A stretch of 64,000 bases of DNA from Natrinema sp. HArc-T2 (GCF_041821085.1 NZ_JBGUAZ010000003.1:186001-250000), one strand, 5' to 3'. Positions 53,464 to 62,641 are shown, counted from the first letter of the stretch. Numbers and translations are program-made. The notes: a model not told the origin generated them from the letters alone.

Positions 53464-53856
53464 TTTGACATCCTCCCCGCGCTGAAGCGCGAGGATTCCT
53501 TCGTGGGACAGCACGCCGTTCGTGTGCCCCCGAAGGCACCCTGACCGAGACCATCGGGGTCTCGGCTGTGGTTTGTGAGTAGTGCGTCGGGCCACCGAAG
53601 TGGCGTGGTGTGCTTGGGTATCCGCTTGCACCTCACAGGCCGTGCCATCGACCCGACTCACCCATGGTGGTTGAGTAGAACATCCGACGCAGGGTTGCTT
53701 TTTGTTGACGGAGACCCCAATCCAACTCCAATTTTCGCCTGATGTGCTTACACTACGATATACTGTCGGCCTACTTAATCGTTCGTGGTTTGTGGCCCTG
53801 TTGTCGGATTCATCTCCGCGCTAAAGCACGGGGCTTTCTCCTTGATTTCCCGTAAT
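53464..53856 (-). mobile_element. IS200/IS605 (IS1341)-like relic with two 3'-end hairpins
   Basis: Two similar hairpins lie in the same orientation: ATCCTCCCCGCGCTGAAGCG with its pairing arm at 53470-53496, and CCGCGCTAAAGCACGG with a GGCTTTCTCC flank at 53815-53840. Both resemble the right ends of haloarchaeal TnpB-only transposons, read on the minus strand. The 300 bp between them contain no TnpB gene, only a short frame ending in LQRGEDV across the first hairpin. I interpret the segment as eroded ends or a small non-autonomous derivative. The rest of the 53338-53976 gap has no gene. Confidence 0.45.
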
Positions 53857-53976
53857 GGCGTTTCTCGAGGACCTCAGAGGCCATGAACGGTCGTACAACT
53901 CGAACGTCGTCCGAGGTGACGTCGCATACTCGCGTCGACACGACGCACTTACGGGCCCAAACGACGACCACCGACT

Positions 53977-54264
53977 ATGGCTGCCGATCTCGAGGAGAAG
54001 ACGGACCGGTATGGCGAGTTACTTACAGAGGCGCTCGACGCGGCGACGATCGCACCGCCGGAGGGGACGCCGATGGCGGACGCGGCTGCTGACTGTTACG
54101 AGATGGCGGCCTCGTATCTCGAGGACGGAAATCACTTCCGAGAACAGGACGATCTCGTCAATGCGCTAGCGTCGTTTTCCTACGGCCACGCGTGGCTCGA
54201 TGCCGGTGCTCGCGTCGGGCTGTTCGATGTCCCACGGGAGGGACACCTCTTCACGGTCGAATAA
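53977..54264 (+). CDS. DUF357 family protein
   Basis: A 95-residue helical protein starting at ATG 53977 (MAADLEEKTDRYGELLTEAL). The DUF357 core is the second half: ADCYEMAASYLEDGNHFREQ, then DDLVNALASFSYGHAWLDAG. The family is conserved in archaea and has no established function. It lies just downstream of the transposon relic and has normal haloarchaeal codon use. Confidence 0.88.
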   Translation: MAADLEEKTDRYGELLTEALDAATIAPPEGTPMADAAADCYEMAASYLEDGNHFREQDDLVNALASFSYGHAWLDAGARVGLFDVPREGHLFTVE

Positions 54265-54436
54265 GACGTTAGCGGCGCACGTACGTCGCGGACTCTCGTC
54301 GACAGCTTGCAGGTGAGAGCAAGGGCCGAGCCGGTTTTGTTGGGTATCTGGTGGAGAACAGACATGACTGTCGGCCCTGGTATCTCTGATGATTAATCAC
54401 TATGTAACCGGAACATATATACCAACAAATCCGTTT

Positions 54437-54467
54437 AGTTTATAAAGTAGGCGAAAGCTTTATATGC
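54437..54467 (+). promoter_or_regulatory. Tandem TATA elements of the tfb gene
   Basis: AGTTTATAAAG (54437-54447) and AGCTTTATATGC (54456-54467) lie about 90-120 bp before the TFB start, giving a leader of about 65-85 bases. Two close promoters could allow autoregulation by different TFB/TBP pairs; this is inference. The 54265-54555 region has no gene. Confidence 0.5.
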
Positions 54468-54555
54468 TTTACGGCATTACTCTGTGTTAGCTGAGGCGAC
54501 CGGGTTTCTTCTGGTTACCCCACCCGGGAGCCCCGAGTAACCCACCCGATACACA

Positions 54556-55533
54556 ATGACTGATACGAACATTCGAACCTATACGAGCGAGCAAGAGACC
54601 GAGGACGAAGAAACCACGTCGGTATCCGACGAGCAGGAACGCTGTCCAGAGTGTGGCGGCCGACTCGTCTCGGACGACGAACACGCCGAGACGGTCTGTA
54701 CCGAGTGTGGACTCGTCGTCGAGGAAGACGAGATCGACCGTGGCCCCGAATGGCGTGCGTTCGACGCCGCCGAGAAAGACGAGAAGTCCCGCGTCGGCGC
54801 GCCCACGACGAACATGATGCACGACCAGGGGCTCTCGACCAACATCGGCTGGCAGGACAAAGACGCCTACGGTCGGGCGCTCTCGAGCCGCCAGCGCCAG
54901 AAGATGCAACGGCTTCGCACCTGGAACGAGCGCTTCCGCACGCGTGACTCCAAGGAGCGCAACCTCAAACAGGCCCTCGGCGAGATCGACCGGATGGCAT
55001 CCGCACTCGGCCTCCCCGAGAACGTCCGCGAGACGGCGAGTGTCATCTACCGACGCGCACTCGAGGAGGACCTGCTTCCAGGCCGATCGATCGAAGGCGT
55101 CGCGACCTCGTCGCTGTACGCCGCGGCCCGCCAGGCCGGCACGCCGCGCAGCCTCGATGAGATCTCGGCTGTCTCCCGCGTCGAGAAGATGGAGCTCACC
55201 CGCACCTACCGCTACATCATCCGGGAACTCGGTCTCGAGGTCAAACCCGCCGACCCCGAACACTACGTCCCGCGGTTCGTCAGCGATCTCGATCTCTCCG
55301 ACGAAACCGAGCGGATGGCCCGCGAACTGCTCGAGTCGGCCCGCCAGGAGGGTGTCCACAGCGGTAAATCGCCGGTCGGCCTCGCGGCCGCGTCGGTCTA
55401 CGCTGCCGCCTTGCTGACCAACGAGAAGGTCACCCAGAACGAGGTGAGCGAGGTCGCAAGCATCTCCGAAGTTACGATCCGCAACCGGTACAAGGAGCTG
55501 CTCGAGGCCTCTGATACGGCTGCACCTGCGTAA
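54556..55533 (+). CDS. tfb: Transcription initiation factor B (TFB)
   Basis: TFB binds the TATA-bound TBP and recruits RNA polymerase. The zinc ribbon uses Cys30, Cys33, Cys48 and Cys51 (RCPECGG, CTECG). The B-reader region (GPEWRAFDAAEKDEKSRVG) follows, then two cyclin-like repeats over about 120-320 (LGEIDRMASALGLPENVRE; then RMARELLESARQEGVHSGKS) ending in SEVTIRNRYKELLEAS, the TFIIB signature. Haloarchaea encode several TFBs; which one this is cannot be told here. Long 5' leader with two TATA elements. Confidence 0.95.
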   Translation: MTDTNIRTYTSEQETEDEETTSVSDEQERCPECGGRLVSDDEHAETVCTECGLVVEEDEIDRGPEWRAFDAAEKDEKSRVGAPTTNMMHDQGLSTNIGWQDKDAYGRALSSRQRQKMQRLRTWNERFRTRDSKERNLKQALGEIDRMASALGLPENVRETASVIYRRALEEDLLPGRSIEGVATSSLYAAARQAGTPRSLDEISAVSRVEKMELTRTYRYIIRELGLEVKPADPEHYVPRFVSDLDLSDETERMARELLESARQEGVHSGKSPVGLAAASVYAAALLTNEKVTQNEVSEVASISEVTIRNRYKELLEASDTAAPA

Positions 55534-55632
55534 ACCCGTTTGACGGTCGCTCGCAGGCTGCTCCGCGGGTGGTGTTTTCGACCGAGTGGAACTGCGGCAA
55601 TGTTTTTGATCTCTCGTGTGAAAGAGTGTGAC

Positions 55633-55812
55633 ATGGATAAAACGACCGTCCAACTGTTGTGTCCCGAATGTGCGAAGGATTGGCAGGTTCCCCCAGACAA
55701 GCTCCCTGCGCCCGCCGACATGTTTCACTGTCCGAACTGTCATGCCTCACACCGCACTGCCGAGTTTATGCGGACGGATCGCGATCTCCAGACGCTGAAA
55801 CAGCTCGGCTAG
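55633..55812 (+). CDS. Two-CPxC zinc-ribbon microprotein (59 residues)
   Basis: Starting at ATG 55633 (MDKTTVQLLCPECAKDWQVP), this small protein has CPEC at residues 10-13 and CPNC at 33-36, a typical four-Cys zinc ribbon, followed by a His-containing helix. The longer open frame upstream has no family sequence. Function unknown; a nucleic-acid or protein adaptor is likely. It follows tfb by 100 bp on the same strand. Confidence 0.85.
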   Translation: MDKTTVQLLCPECAKDWQVPPDKLPAPADMFHCPNCHASHRTAEFMRTDRDLQTLKQLG

Positions 55813-56298
55813 GCTCGTCGACACCGCGATTGGTAGTCCGTCGATCGGTAACAACTGAGGCGGTCTGCTGTCGATGTCTCGGGAGGACCACGACCGCGCT
55901 GTTGGTGAACCGGAACCCACTGACAGGAACTCGTCTGAGTACCGACCATCGGGCTGGCCCTGTAACCCGATTGCACGTCGGCCCTGTGGTCGGTGTCGAA
56001 CGCGATTCAGTTGTCAACAGTATTTTGATCACGGGGCCAATGACGGTATCGGTTCACTGCGTGTCCGACACGAGTACGAACCGTGTTACGTCCACCGGAG
56101 CGTCTCGGAAATCGTAACGAAAGCCGCTATTACACCGGTAAATTACATAATAACGTGGTATCGTCCCCCGGATCCGTTCGCGTAATAACAGCATTCGAAT
56201 CATCTCTATGAGTTACACACCAATCTCCGAACACAAGTAGTGTGCTAACGCGACTCAAGATAATAATATAACCCTGCAGTGGGTAGGAGTGGATGGTT
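55813..56298. other. Gene-free region before the UPF0058 gene
   Basis: A frame at 55874-56185 lacks haloarchaeal acidity and family sequence and is not called. The 3' part is AT-rich, with ATAATATAA at 56263-56271 acting as a likely TATA element for the next gene. Nothing else was recognised. Confidence 0.5.
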
Positions 56299-56535
56299 AT
56301 GAAGAAGCAGGAGCTCATTCACCTTCACGGCCTTCTCGCGGAGGTATCAAACCAGTGTGCAGAGTGGGAGGACTGCCAAATTGACCTCGAGGAATACGAA
56401 TCACGAGGCATTCGGCCGACATCCATTCACAAATCGAAGACCGATCACAAAGCTGCTGTTTTTGCGCTCGCCGGGGGAATCACGAAGAATATGCGGGAAG
56501 GGGAGCAGGAAGCAGTCGCCGCAACTGCAGACTGA
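56299..56535 (+). CDS. UPF0058 family protein
   Basis: A 78-residue helical protein starting MKKQELIHLHGLLAEV, the standard start for UPF0058. Conserved segments are IRPTSIHKSKTDHKAAVFAL in the middle and a GGITKNM turn. An ATG at 56293 would add two residues; GGAG spacing favours 56299. The family occurs across haloarchaea and related archaea with unknown function. The promoter at 56263-56271 gives little or no leader. Confidence 0.88.
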   Translation: MKKQELIHLHGLLAEVSNQCAEWEDCQIDLEEYESRGIRPTSIHKSKTDHKAAVFALAGGITKNMREGEQEAVAATAD

Positions 56536-56827
56536 GAATATCGTCGTATCCTCCGATCGTTGCCAGACCGGTGACTGGCGAGACTCGTCGTCCGATCTTC
56601 TATCGTAGCCACTGAGATGGTCTGCTGCACCGAGACTGACTGACAGAAGTCCGCATGAACGTCTGTGCACACCTACTCGCACAGCCCTTGTGCGTGTGCG
56701 ACCTGTGTTAAACCGTTTCAGTTGTTACTAGCGGTGTATTCTGCTATGTCGTGGGTCGCCGGTAGCTGCTCAGAACTGAGCACGCCAAGAAACAGCGACG
56801 TGATGCCGATCGGGAGAACCACAACCG

Positions 56828-57283
56828 CTATTCGACGAGGTCCTCGAACTCGGGAAGGATCTCGTCGTCGTCTGCTGTCTCCTCGGTGTCGTCGGTTGAC
56901 TCCGTGTCCGTCGACTCGTCAGTCGCCTCCGTGTCAGTCGTCTCCTCCTCTTCGATGACGTCGACCGCCGTCACCTCGAGTGGGATGTTTTCGAGTCGTT
57001 GGCCGATCTCCTTTCGTGCGATCCGTGAGGCGTGTTCCTCACGTTCGACGTTGAAGACGGTCATCTCGAGTTCGAGTGCGACGAGCGCTTCGTCGGCGGC
57101 GATAAACGCAGGTGGGAGCTCCTCTCCGGATGGTGAGGTGCGCTCGCCCATGTTGATCTCGACGTAGTTTAGATCAGGGTTCAACATCTCTCCCGTCTTC
57201 GAGATAGCGATCCGGATCGCCTCGTCCTCCGTTTCAACGTCGAAGACCGGCACGGCAGCTTCAACGACGACCCTGCAATTCAT
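56828..57283 (-). CDS. UPF0212 / DUF555 family protein with acidic tail
   Basis: A 151-residue protein. Residues 1-112 are the conserved archaeal UPF0212 (DUF555) domain: RVVVEAAVPVFDVETEDEAI, then AISKTGEMLNPDLNYVEI and RIARKEIGQRLENIPLEV. The last 40 residues are an acidic T/D/E tail, probably disordered. Function unknown, though the family is widespread in archaea. The 56536-56827 gap downstream contains no gene I can support. Confidence 0.88.
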   Translation of the reverse strand: MNCRVVVEAAVPVFDVETEDEAIRIAISKTGEMLNPDLNYVEINMGERTSPSGEELPPAFIAADEALVALELEMTVFNVEREEHASRIARKEIGQRLENIPLEVTAVDVIEEEETTDTEATDESTDTESTDDTEETADDDEILPEFEDLVE

Positions 57284-57436
57284 ACCGTGACATTGGATGG
57301 CCTACAGTAAGAAGGTTCGCCTCAGACCACTTCACCGATCGTATAGCCGGCCTCTCCTAATCGACGGTGGTCGTTCGATTGACACATCGATGGTGGTTCG
57401 AAAGGCAAAAGCTCACACCGCCGAAGGCTCGGACGA

Positions 57437-58336
57437 ATGGAAACGGGGACGATTCTGATCGACGAACTGGCGGGTGGGTTCGATCTATACCGAACGCTCG
57501 AGAGCGGCCAGTCGTACCTCTGGCGGCGCTCGGACGGCGAGATGTACGGCGGCACGCCGGCACCTGACGCATGGTATACGACGGTCGTCGGCTCGAACGA
57601 CACGGGAGACGGCGACGTGATCCGTGTGCGGGCCCGCGACGACCGCCTCGAGTGGGAGTCGACGACCGACGCCGAGCCAACCGTCCGACAGTTGTTACGT
57701 CTCGACGACGACCTCGAGGAAATCGTCGCAGCTGGGCCGGACGATCCGCTGCTCCGCGAGGCCTACGAGGCCCACCGTGGGATGCGACTCGTCGCTGATC
57801 CGGCCTTCGGCTGTCTCATCTCGTTTATTTGCTCGGCCCAGATGCGCGTCGGACGGATTCACACGATGGTCACGACGCTGGCCCGCGAGTATGGCAGTAC
57901 GGTCGTTTTTGACGGCGAGACCTATCACGCGTTCCCGACACCCGAACAGCTCGCGACTGCGACCGAGGCCGAACTCCGTGACCTCGGACTGGGCTATCGC
58001 GCCCCCTACGTCGTCCGGACGGCAGAAATGGTTGCACACGGAGAGGCTCATCCGGAAGCTGCGCGGGACCTTGAGTACGAGGACGCACGCGAGTACCTGA
58101 CGCGGTTCGTCGGCGTCGGTGACAAGGTGGCTGACTGCGTCCTGTTGTTTTCGCTTGGCTTCGACGAGGCGGTCCCGCTCGACACCTGGATCAAATCGGC
58201 GGTCGAGGAGTACTATCCCGAGTGCGATCGCGGTTCGTACGCCGATACCTCACGGGCGCTTCGCGACCGGCTCGGTGGTGAATACGCCGGCTACACCCAG
58301 ACGTACGTCTTCCATCATCTCCGAACCGGGGACTGA
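57437..58336 (+). CDS. 8-oxoguanine DNA glycosylase, OGG1-type (HhH-GPD)
   Basis: A base-excision repair glycosylase of 299 residues. The N-terminal beta domain (FDLYRTLESGQSYLWRR) matches OGG1-like enzymes, which start by contacting the flipped base. The helix-hairpin-helix and GPD region is FVGVGDKVADCVLLFSLGFD with catalytic Lys230, and Asp249 in AVPLDTWI. SFICSAQMRVGRI matches the conserved helix that contacts the flipped base. Start ATG 57437. It likely acts on oxidised guanine; AlkA-like activity is the main alternative. Confidence 0.9.
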   Translation: METGTILIDELAGGFDLYRTLESGQSYLWRRSDGEMYGGTPAPDAWYTTVVGSNDTGDGDVIRVRARDDRLEWESTTDAEPTVRQLLRLDDDLEEIVAAGPDDPLLREAYEAHRGMRLVADPAFGCLISFICSAQMRVGRIHTMVTTLAREYGSTVVFDGETYHAFPTPEQLATATEAELRDLGLGYRAPYVVRTAEMVAHGEAHPEAARDLEYEDAREYLTRFVGVGDKVADCVLLFSLGFDEAVPLDTWIKSAVEEYYPECDRGSYADTSRALRDRLGGEYAGYTQTYVFHHLRTGD

Positions 58337-58478
58337 TACGGACGCCTGTCAGGCAATGTCGGCGGGCCCGCGACCGCCATCGGGTGCGCCGAAACCCAGT
58401 GACAGCAGCCCGGTATAACCGGCCATCGCCGATCGGCTCGTCCGGAACCGTTTTGCAAATTGACTGTCTATTGTCAGT

Positions 58479-58793
58479 ATGGCCACCGCGTCGGTCGTTA
58501 CCCTCCTCGCGACCGCGGGATTCGTCGGTATCCTGGGTGTCCTGATCAAGTACGCCGGGATGGTGCAGTTGATCGCGGGCTACGATCCGGATCGCGTCAC
58601 CGACGAAGAAGGGCTCGCCGCGTTCGTCGGAACGAACGTCCTGTACGTCGCAGCGCTTCTCTTGCTCGTCGCGGTCGTCGAGGCAACGGCCCCCGACAGA
58701 GCCGATCCGGTCTGGATCGCGTTCGTCGCCGGTGTTGGACTGCTCACTATCCGCATGATCCGTGGTGCTCGCCGCTACGAAAAAGACGAATAA
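58479..58793 (+). CDS. DUF3784-like membrane protein
   Basis: A 104-residue protein with three hydrophobic helices: the first at about residues 4-30 (LLATAGFVGILGVLIKYAG), the second near 50-66 and the third near 77-90. The loop after the first helix, LIAGYDPDRVTDEEGLAAFVG, is the DUF3784 signature as I recall it. Function unknown. It is preceded by GC-rich sequence without a clear TATA element. Confidence 0.78.
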   Translation: MATASVVTLLATAGFVGILGVLIKYAGMVQLIAGYDPDRVTDEEGLAAFVGTNVLYVAALLLLVAVVEATAPDRADPVWIAFVAGVGLLTIRMIRGARRYEKDE

Positions 58794-58871
58794 CGCCAGG
58801 ATGAGGAATCGAGGGCTGTCGGTCCGTGTCAGGACTGTTCGCGCCGCCCTCGTCCTGTGTGATCGTCGCTG

Positions 58872-59150
58872 TCAGTAGCGGATCTCGAAGTCGTCCTCGC
58901 CCTGTGGCTCCTCGTACTCGGCTTCGACGGCGTCGACCTCGGCTGCGGGGCTGCCCTCGTGACACCACTCGATCATCGACTCGACCCTCCTTTTGGAGCC
59001 TTCGAAAACTGCCTCGACGCGCCCGTCATCGAGATTTTTCACCCAGCCGTCGACGCCCTTCTCGCGGGCGGTATCGCGAGTATTCGCGCGATAGTAGACT
59101 CCCTGGACGGTTCCGGAGACGAACACGTGTGCGCGGGTCCGTTCTGCCAT
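58872..59150 (-). CDS. Acylphosphatase
   Basis: A 92-residue enzyme that hydrolyses acyl phosphates. The catalytic loop VSGTVQGVYYRANTRDTAR (with the substrate-binding Arg) and DGWVKNLDDGRVEAVFEG with the catalytic Asn are intact. Start ATG 59150; the additional nine residues upstream lack family match. It follows, on the same strand, the cobalamin adenosyltransferase gene by 68 bp. Confidence 0.93.
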   Translation of the reverse strand: MAERTRAHVFVSGTVQGVYYRANTRDTAREKGVDGWVKNLDDGRVEAVFEGSKRRVESMIEWCHEGSPAAEVDAVEAEYEEPQGEDDFEIRY

Positions 59151-59218
59151 GCGCGAGTCGTCGGCTTCGATCAGCAAAAGTCTGGGTCCATTCGAGCGCG
59201 GTCGGGACGCCGTGGCGA

Positions 59219-59914
59219 TCAGAACTCGGTGCCGCGTCGCGCTCGCTGTCCGTCGTCGATGGGATGTTTCACCTTCCGCACGTTCGTGATCAGGTCCGCG
59301 CGCTCCGCGAGATACGAGGGCTCGGTGTGGCTGCCCGACAGCACCAGTTCGAGACTGTCCGGCTTCGCGTCGATGAGTCCGTGAACGTCGTCCTCGGAGA
59401 GGAGCCCGCGATCCGCAGCGTAGAGCACCTCATCGAGGATCAGCATGTGCATCCCCGCCTCCGGCTCCGCGTCGAGGGCGATCGGCTCCTCGAGGGCGGC
59501 CTCGTCGGCTGCCTCGAGCAATTCGTGCGCGCGCTCGAGGCCGGCTTGGGCTTCGGCCTCGTGGTCGGCCTCGTCGCTGCCGTCGGCCATCCCGTGCCAG
59601 CCGTAGTGGCCGAGGTTTTCGTAGCTAATCCCGGGAAGGGCGGCGATCGCGTTGTACTCGCCACGGACCGCGTCGACGCTCGAGGCACCGCCTTTCATGA
59701 ACTGGAGCATGTGGACGCGGTAGCCGTGGCCGGCGGCGCGCACGCCCATGCCGAGCGTCGCGGTCGTCTTCCCCTTGCCGTCACCCCACCACACTTGGAC
59801 GAGGCCGAATTCCTCTGGTGCGGCTGGTTCGATCCGCTCGGCTTCTGGTGTCCGTCCCTGTCCTGGCGTGTGCTCGATCGGTGCGTCAGCGTCGGCTGTC
59901 CGGTCGTCGCTCAT
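59219..59914 (-). CDS. cobA: Cob(I)yrinic acid a,c-diamide adenosyltransferase
   Basis: CobA/CobO-type enzyme that adds the adenosyl group to corrinoids, making coenzyme B12. The P-loop GDGKGKTTA is at residues 44-52, the switch FMKGGASSVDAV follows, and ILDEVLYAADRGLLSEDDV is the Walker B-like helix. A 35-residue acidic N-terminal extension precedes the fold. Start ATG 59914. The class II ribonucleotide reductase at 18330-21452 requires its product; the two genes are 38 kb apart here. Confidence 0.93.
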   Translation of the reverse strand: MSDDRTADADAPIEHTPGQGRTPEAERIEPAAPEEFGLVQVWWGDGKGKTTATLGMGVRAAGHGYRVHMLQFMKGGASSVDAVRGEYNAIAALPGISYENLGHYGWHGMADGSDEADHEAEAQAGLERAHELLEAADEAALEEPIALDAEPEAGMHMLILDEVLYAADRGLLSEDDVHGLIDAKPDSLELVLSGSHTEPSYLAERADLITNVRKVKHPIDDGQRARRGTEF

Positions 59915-60026
59915 ACCCGGTCGATCGAACCGGGCAGCTATGTAGTTGGCCACTCGGGATCTGCTGGAGCGATGACACGGCGAACCAAACGCGTCTTTAG
60001 CGCTGGCTGCAAATGACCCGTCAGCA

Positions 60027-60392
60027 ATGACTCTCGAGGCTTCTGCCCCCGACGAAACAGCCTGTCTCGAGCGTGTCGTTACCGCACTGGACGATACCGG
60101 CTGCCGAGAGATCATCGCGGTTCTCGAGACACCGAAAACCGTCCCTGAGATCGCAGCGGCGGCAGAGCTCCCGCTGTCGACGACCTACCGGAAACTCGAT
60201 CGGCTGACCGACGCCGGCCTCGCCAGCGAAACCGTCGGCGTTCGGCAGGGTCGTCATCACAAGTCGCGATACGTAGTCGATTTCGATCGAATCACGATCG
60301 GTCTCGACGACGAGGGGACGTTTCGCATCGACGTCGACCGCTCGAGCGATCAATTGCTGGGCAGCTGGCCGAACGCCGGCCGGACGTTGTGA
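60027..60392 (+). CDS. Winged helix-turn-helix transcription regulator
   Basis: A 121-residue protein. The HTH core is CREIIAVLETPKTVPEIAAA followed by ELPLSTTYRKLDRLTDAGL, a winged-helix arrangement as in ArsR/HTH_20-type regulators. The wing contains RQGRHHKSRY, then a beta-strand region. No metal-binding cysteine cluster is seen. It is divergent from the cobalamin adenosyltransferase gene and converges with a secreted-protein gene; targets are unknown. Confidence 0.85.
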   Translation: MTLEASAPDETACLERVVTALDDTGCREIIAVLETPKTVPEIAAAAELPLSTTYRKLDRLTDAGLASETVGVRQGRHHKSRYVVDFDRITIGLDDEGTFRIDVDRSSDQLLGSWPNAGRTL

Positions 60393-60448
60393 ACGCGTCG
60401 GCCACCGAGCAAGCTCTCACTTGCTCGAGGCGCTGCTGATGGCCTCGA

Positions 60449-61291
60449 TCAGGTGTTTTCGTCGTCGGGCGACTGCGCCTCGAGCGAGTCGAGAGCGATG
60501 AAGGCGGCCTCGAGATCGGGTTCCGTGACGATCTGGGCGCCGAAGAGGATCACGTACGGGGCGTCCGACGGAATTTGGTCTTCGGAAACCTCCGACTGGG
60601 GGCCACCTGGGAACACGGGGCCGAGGCCGCCATCCTGTGTCGCGTTTCCGTTCGATGTCTCGTTTCCGTCCGCTGTCGTGTTGCCGTCCGGCATGTCGAA
60701 CTCCGATTCGTCCGCTGGCGTCCCTGCCATCGCCAGGAACAGCGTGTCGCTGTCGCCACACTGGTACAGGAGCTGGCCCAGGAACACGTACTCGTCGGTC
60801 ACGAACAACCGTTGGCCGCCGTCAGCACACTGCTCACCGACCTCGAGTTCCTCGAGATACTGGTCGAGGGCGTCTCCGAGGTCGGACCCCAACTCCGTCG
60901 TCGTGTATACCTCGATACCGGGCACGTCCCAGCTGGAGATGAACGCGTCGAGATCCGGCGCGGCCCAGATCGAGGGGCCGATGCTGGCCGGCGTGGTGTC
61001 GACGTCGCTCCAGGCGGCTGGAATCGTGACCTCGATGGTTCCGGTGTCGTCGGTGACCGTCTGCTGGTCATCGTACTCCTGATCGTCGGCGTGCTCTCTG
61101 TCCTGTTCGCGCTCTCGGTCAGATTGCCCGTGTTCGCCGTGTGAGCCGCCGGCAGGCCACTCGTGATCGCGCTGTGCGACCGCTGTCTGGACTGCCGCGA
61201 GTGTCCCCAGTCCCGTCAGCGCGGTGCTCCCCGCAACGAGGACTGATCGTCGATCGATCGTCGACTGTGACGAGTCGGTGTCATCGCTCAT
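60449..61291 (-). CDS. Tat-exported protein of unknown function
   Basis: A 280-residue protein with a twin-arginine signal (IDRRSVLVAGSTALTGLGTL) and predicted cleavage near AVAQ. A charged D/E/H/R linker (about residues 40-75) precedes a domain with TIEVTIPAAWSDVDTTPASI, reminiscent of exported stress-type domains in other haloarchaea. Two cysteines in the mature domain could form a disulfide. An N-glycosylation-rich stretch (NTT, NET, NAT) lies near residue 200. I do not know a family function. Start ATG 61291. Confidence 0.72.
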   Translation of the reverse strand: MSDDTDSSQSTIDRRSVLVAGSTALTGLGTLAAVQTAVAQRDHEWPAGGSHGEHGQSDREREQDREHADDQEYDDQQTVTDDTGTIEVTIPAAWSDVDTTPASIGPSIWAAPDLDAFISSWDVPGIEVYTTTELGSDLGDALDQYLEELEVGEQCADGGQRLFVTDEYVFLGQLLYQCGDSDTLFLAMAGTPADESEFDMPDGNTTADGNETSNGNATQDGGLGPVFPGGPQSEVSEDQIPSDAPYVILFGAQIVTEPDLEAAFIALDSLEAQSPDDENT

Positions 61292-61417
61292 GCACCACAT
61301 CGCACACCAGCAGGGGTAAGAAAGCCAATTCACGACCGGAGAGAAGATCAGATCTCGAGTAATATGAGAGCGCGTGACGAAGCGACGCCGTCCGCAACCA
61401 GCTTCCGGCATTCCGGT

Positions 61418-62641
61418 TCAGTTCGGGTCGACGATGTCCGCCTCCGTCGGTCCCTGTCCGTCGAACTCTTCGACGAACGCATCGAGCCTCTCGGGGTCCG
61501 ACGCGCCCGGGAGGTCGGTCTCCGCCGTGCGACAGTCGATGTCGACGCCGAGTCGGTCACAGACCAGATCGGCCGTCGCCTCGGCCATCGCCCGGTAGGT
61601 CGTCAGTTTCCCGCCGACGATGCTACAGCAGTTCTCGACGCCCTCGTCGGCGTGCTCGAGCAAGTGAAATCCTCTCGAGATGCCGCGCCCGCCGTGGGCG
61701 GCTTCCTCGGGTTCGTACAGCGGTCGCACGCCCCACCACGTCCGGACGTGCTCGGCGTCGGCGACCGGCGGGAGCATCGCCGCACACTCGTCGATCGTCC
61801 GCTCGAGTTCCCAGTCGGCCCGCTCGTAGTCGTCCGGATCGTCGACCGGGACGCTCGTCGTCCCCAGGACGACCTGCCCGTCGTGTGGCACGACGATATC
61901 GCCGTCGTCGGGGTCGCGACAGCGATTGAGCACTGGCTCGAGGCCATCGTATTCGACCGAGATCATGACACCACGGGTCGGACGCATCTCGACAGTAACT
62001 CCCGCCATCGCGGCGACGTGGCCGGCATGAGGGCCAGCCGCGTTCACGACGTAGCGCGGGTGGATCGTCTCGTCTGCGTCGCCACCGAGCGTGACGCTCG
62101 TCACTCGCCCGCGGTCGACGGTCATCGACGTAACCGGCGCATGCGTATGGATGTGAGCGCCGTGCTCGCGGGCGTCGACCGCGTTGGCGGCAACCAGACG
62201 GGACGGAACGACGACGCCGTCCGGGACCCACATCGCCCGTTCGACGTCGGCTGTGAGGTTCGGGACTGCCTCGCGAGCGGTCGCGCCGTCGATCACGTCG
62301 GTCGGAATTCCCACGTCGTCGCAGGCGGCGCGCTTTGCGTCGAAGTACGCCGGGTCGTCGCCGGCGAGTTGGACGAACAGACCTCGCGTTTCCCGGATAC
62401 ACTCTCCGGCGATCCTACGGAGGATGCGGTTTTCCTCGAGACACTCCCTGGCCTCCGGGCCGTCGGCCTCGGCGTAGCGAGCGCCGCTGTGGAGCAAGCC
62501 GTGCGAGCGGCCCGAGGTGCCGGCTGCGAGTCCGTCTCGTTCGACGAGCGTGACGTCGACGCCCCGCAGTGCGAGGTCTCTGGCGATTCCCGTTCCGGTC
62601 GCGCCGCCGCCGATAACGAGGACGTCCGGGTGACTCTCCAT
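61418..62641 (-). CDS. GlpA-like FAD-dependent glycerol-3-phosphate dehydrogenase, short form
   Basis: The 407-residue flavoprotein has the FAD motif DVLVIGGGATGTGIARDLA at residues 6-24, LVERDGLAAGTSGRSHGLLHSGARY and the C-terminal GISRGFHLLEHADEG and GGKLTTYRAMAEATADLV motifs of GlpA/GlpD dehydrogenases. It lacks the C-terminal BFD-type iron-sulfur domain of full GlpA (about 540-580 residues), and glpB, glpC and glpK are not adjacent. It may be a paralogue with altered substrate or partner. Assignment to glycerol-3-phosphate is likely but not certain. Confidence 0.8.
   Translation of the reverse strand: MESHPDVLVIGGGATGTGIARDLALRGVDVTLVERDGLAAGTSGRSHGLLHSGARYAEADGPEARECLEENRILRRIAGECIRETRGLFVQLAGDDPAYFDAKRAACDDVGIPTDVIDGATAREAVPNLTADVERAMWVPDGVVVPSRLVAANAVDAREHGAHIHTHAPVTSMTVDRGRVTSVTLGGDADETIHPRYVVNAAGPHAGHVAAMAGVTVEMRPTRGVMISVEYDGLEPVLNRCRDPDDGDIVVPHDGQVVLGTTSVPVDDPDDYERADWELERTIDECAAMLPPVADAEHVRTWWGVRPLYEPEEAAHGGRGISRGFHLLEHADEGVENCCSIVGGKLTTYRAMAEATADLVCDRLGVDIDCRTAETDLPGASDPERLDAFVEEFDGQGPTEADIVDPN

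Noticed and set aside
55874-56185. 103-codon frame after the zinc-ribbon gene
   Set aside because: Basic and Pro/Arg-rich, unlike haloarchaeal proteins, with no family sequence.
56720-56820. Possible 34-codon minus-strand frame after UPF0212
   Set aside because: Short hydrophobic frame from a GTG, with no ribosome-binding site or known relative; not enough support.
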